From the NCBI GenBank assembly GCA_023145595.1, contig JAGLDM010000261.1, positions 1 through 8,380 on the forward strand: DNA of 8,380 bases, written 5' to 3'. Both the position numbers and the translations under genes were made by a program. Position 1 is the first letter of the stretch. Each line of letters begins with the position of its first letter. This stretch comes from Flavobacteriaceae bacterium. GTDB taxonomy: Bacteria > Bacteroidota > Bacteroidia > Flavobacteriales > Flavobacteriaceae. The notes under the pieces were generated by a model. That model worked only from the letters and a program-made list of their open reading frames with translations. It made no database searches and was not told the origin of the DNA. Positions 7,473 through 8,380 of this stretch are shown here, piece by piece.

Positions 7473-8196
7473 TCTTACTGTTTTGTGTCAAAATATAATT
7501 CAATCCTTCCATTAAAAAAATTGGATTTGCAAATATGCTGCTTTTAAATCGTTTTGCCAAAAAAATAGCATCTCCTCCTGTCAAAACAACTGTTATTTTA
7601 TCATAAATTAGCTTATGCTCTTCAATTATTCCTTTAATTTCATAAACCACCCCATTTATGACTCCGCTATGTATTGAGTTCTCGGTTGAATCACCTACCA
7701 AACGAACATTTTCTATTCTTTGTAATTCGGGAAGTTTATCTGTAAAATGATGTAGCGCCCTATAACGCATCAAAATACCTGGTGAAATAGTGCCTCCCAA
7801 AAAGACACCTTCGCTAGTTACAAAATCTGCCGTAATACAAGTGCCTGCATCAATAACCAATACATTTTTGTCAGGGTAATTTTTAACTGCAGCTGCCGCC
7901 AAAGCAATCCGATCTACTCCTAACGTGTTTTTTGTGGCGTAATTGTTTGTAAATGGTACTTTTGTTTGATGGTTTAAAACAATTGTTGGGAACATTTTTT
8001 TAATCTCATCAAGATCATTTGCTTCAATATTGGCTACTGTTGAAATAATTGCTCGTTCAACAGCATGCAAATTGCAAATTTCTTGCAACTGACTCAAAAG
8101 ATTTCTCAAATCAAAGGAGTCTAAAGAATAAATAGTATCCCCCTCAAACAGAGCGACTTTCACTCTGGTATTCCCTACATCAATTATTAAATTCAT
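7465..8196 (-). CDS. coaX: Type III pantothenate kinase CoaX
   Basis: Encodes a 243-residue cytoplasmic enzyme that uses ATP to phosphorylate pantothenate, the first step of coenzyme A synthesis. Type III kinases belong to the ASKHA fold and are usually 240-270 residues, so the length fits. The N-terminal phosphate motif is DVGNTRVK (6-13). The pantothenate-side signature TLGVDRI (91-97) includes Asp95, IDAGTCIT (115-122) is the second phosphate motif, GGTISPG follows (134-140), and VLTGGDA (204-210) is the adenosine motif. All expected catalytic positions are present, so the enzyme looks intact. The ATG fits the conserved start of the family, directly before the first phosphate motif. It is the first gene of the minus-strand block and overlaps the barrel gene by 8 bases. 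CoaX-type kinases generally lack the feedback inhibition by CoA seen in type I enzymes (family knowledge). Confidence 0.95.
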   Translation of the reverse strand: MNLIIDVGNTRVKVALFEGDTIYSLDSFDLRNLLSQLQEICNLHAVERAIISTVANIEANDLDEIKKMFPTIVLNHQTKVPFTNNYATKNTLGVDRIALAAAAVKNYPDKNVLVIDAGTCITADFVTSEGVFLGGTISPGILMRYRALHHFTDKLPELQRIENVRLVGDSTENSIHSGVINGVVYEIKGIIEEHKLIYDKITVVLTGGDAIFLAKRFKSSIFANPIFLMEGLNYILTQNSKND

Positions 8197-8215
8197 CTAC
8201 TTAAAAAATAAAGTC

Positions 8216-8223
8216 CAAAAATA
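8216..8223 (-). promoter_or_regulatory. Possible -7 element for the coaX operon
   Basis: The minus strand reads TATTTTTG here, a full match to the Bacteroidetes -7 consensus TANNTTTG, 19 bases before the coaX ATG. It predicts a very short leader. No TTTG lies at the right distance upstream, so only half of the promoter is supported. Confidence 0.35.
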
Positions 8224-8245
8224 CGAATGATTTTTTAGTTTTTGT

Positions 8246-8277
8246 TTTGATTAGTTTGAAAAATACATTTATATTTG
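8246..8277 (+). promoter_or_regulatory. Bacteroidetes-type promoter for tRNA-Phe
   Basis: TTTG (8246-8249) and TATATTTG (8270-8277) match the Bacteroidetes sigma-A consensus TTTG/TANNTTTG, with 20 bases between against the usual 19. The predicted start is about 5 bases past the second element, giving a leader of about 30 bases before the tRNA. The perfect -7 box and the position directly ahead of a tRNA make this the best promoter in the window. Confidence 0.75.
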
Positions 8278-8314
8278 CACCCGCTTACAGCAAGAAAGTC
8301 TAGCATTAAGCAAT

Positions 8315-8380
8315 GGTACCTTAGCTCAGTTGGTAGAGCAATGGACTGAAAATCCATGTGTCCCTGGTTCGATTCCTGGA
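8315..8380 (+). tRNA. tRNA-Phe (anticodon GAA), 3' end cut by the window
   Basis: All arms up to base 66 are readable. The 5' acceptor strand is GGTACCT (8315-8321), then T8/A9. The D stem is GCTC/GAGC (8324-8327, 8336-8339). The anticodon stem is ATGGA/TCCAT (8341-8345, 8353-8357) around the loop CTGAAAA, giving GAA at 8348-8350. The T loop is TTCGATT (8368-8374). The last base, A8380, would be position 66 and pairs with T7; the remaining acceptor strand and 3' end lie beyond the window. The T stem CCTGG/CCTGG pairs at four positions with a U-U mismatch at 51/63. It charges Phe and reads UUC and UUU. Confidence 0.95.

Overview
The window looks like chromosomal DNA from a marine-type Flavobacteriia/Bacteroidetes bacterium. 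The evidence is low GC and strongly A/T-ending codons, genes without Shine-Dalgarno sequences, a promoter of the TTTG-N19/20-TANNTTTG type ahead of the tRNA, and a gene set typical of that group: a lipoprotein-type LptC, a PpiD/SurA-like foldase of about 720 residues, a CNNM/CBS protein, and an outer-membrane beta-barrel protein whose mature end begins near 'SPYSGLGIGD'.

Layout from left to right. Positions 1-107 are a GC-rich, hairpin-rich stretch unlike the rest; I could not identify it, and it may be the edge of a mobile element, an RNA or a gene fragment. Positions 108-353 (+) encode a small heavy-metal-binding-domain lipoprotein. Positions 373-418 form a very strong bidirectional terminator between this gene and the convergent minus-strand block. 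From 8196 down to 457 lie seven minus-strand genes: coaX, an outer-membrane beta-barrel protein, a TPR protein, lptC, a 63-residue two-helix membrane protein, a CNNM/CBS/CorC-type membrane protein and a ppiD-like foldase. The first six are overlapping or separated by at most 30 bases and read as one operon. The foldase follows a 128-base gap that holds a palindrome (possible terminator) and a weak promoter, so it may be partly independent. At the right edge a plus-strand tRNA-Phe(GAA) runs off the window, divergent from coaX.

The minus-strand block is mostly envelope biogenesis: LptC moves LPS towards the outer membrane, the foldase assists secreted and outer-membrane proteins, and the barrel and TPR proteins are themselves exported. 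CoaX, which starts CoA synthesis, is the metabolic lead gene. Nothing here resembles a defence system, CRISPR array, secondary-metabolite cluster or intact transposon. The least explained items are the GC-rich left edge, the 63-residue membrane protein and the barrel/TPR pair; the rest is an ordinary core region.
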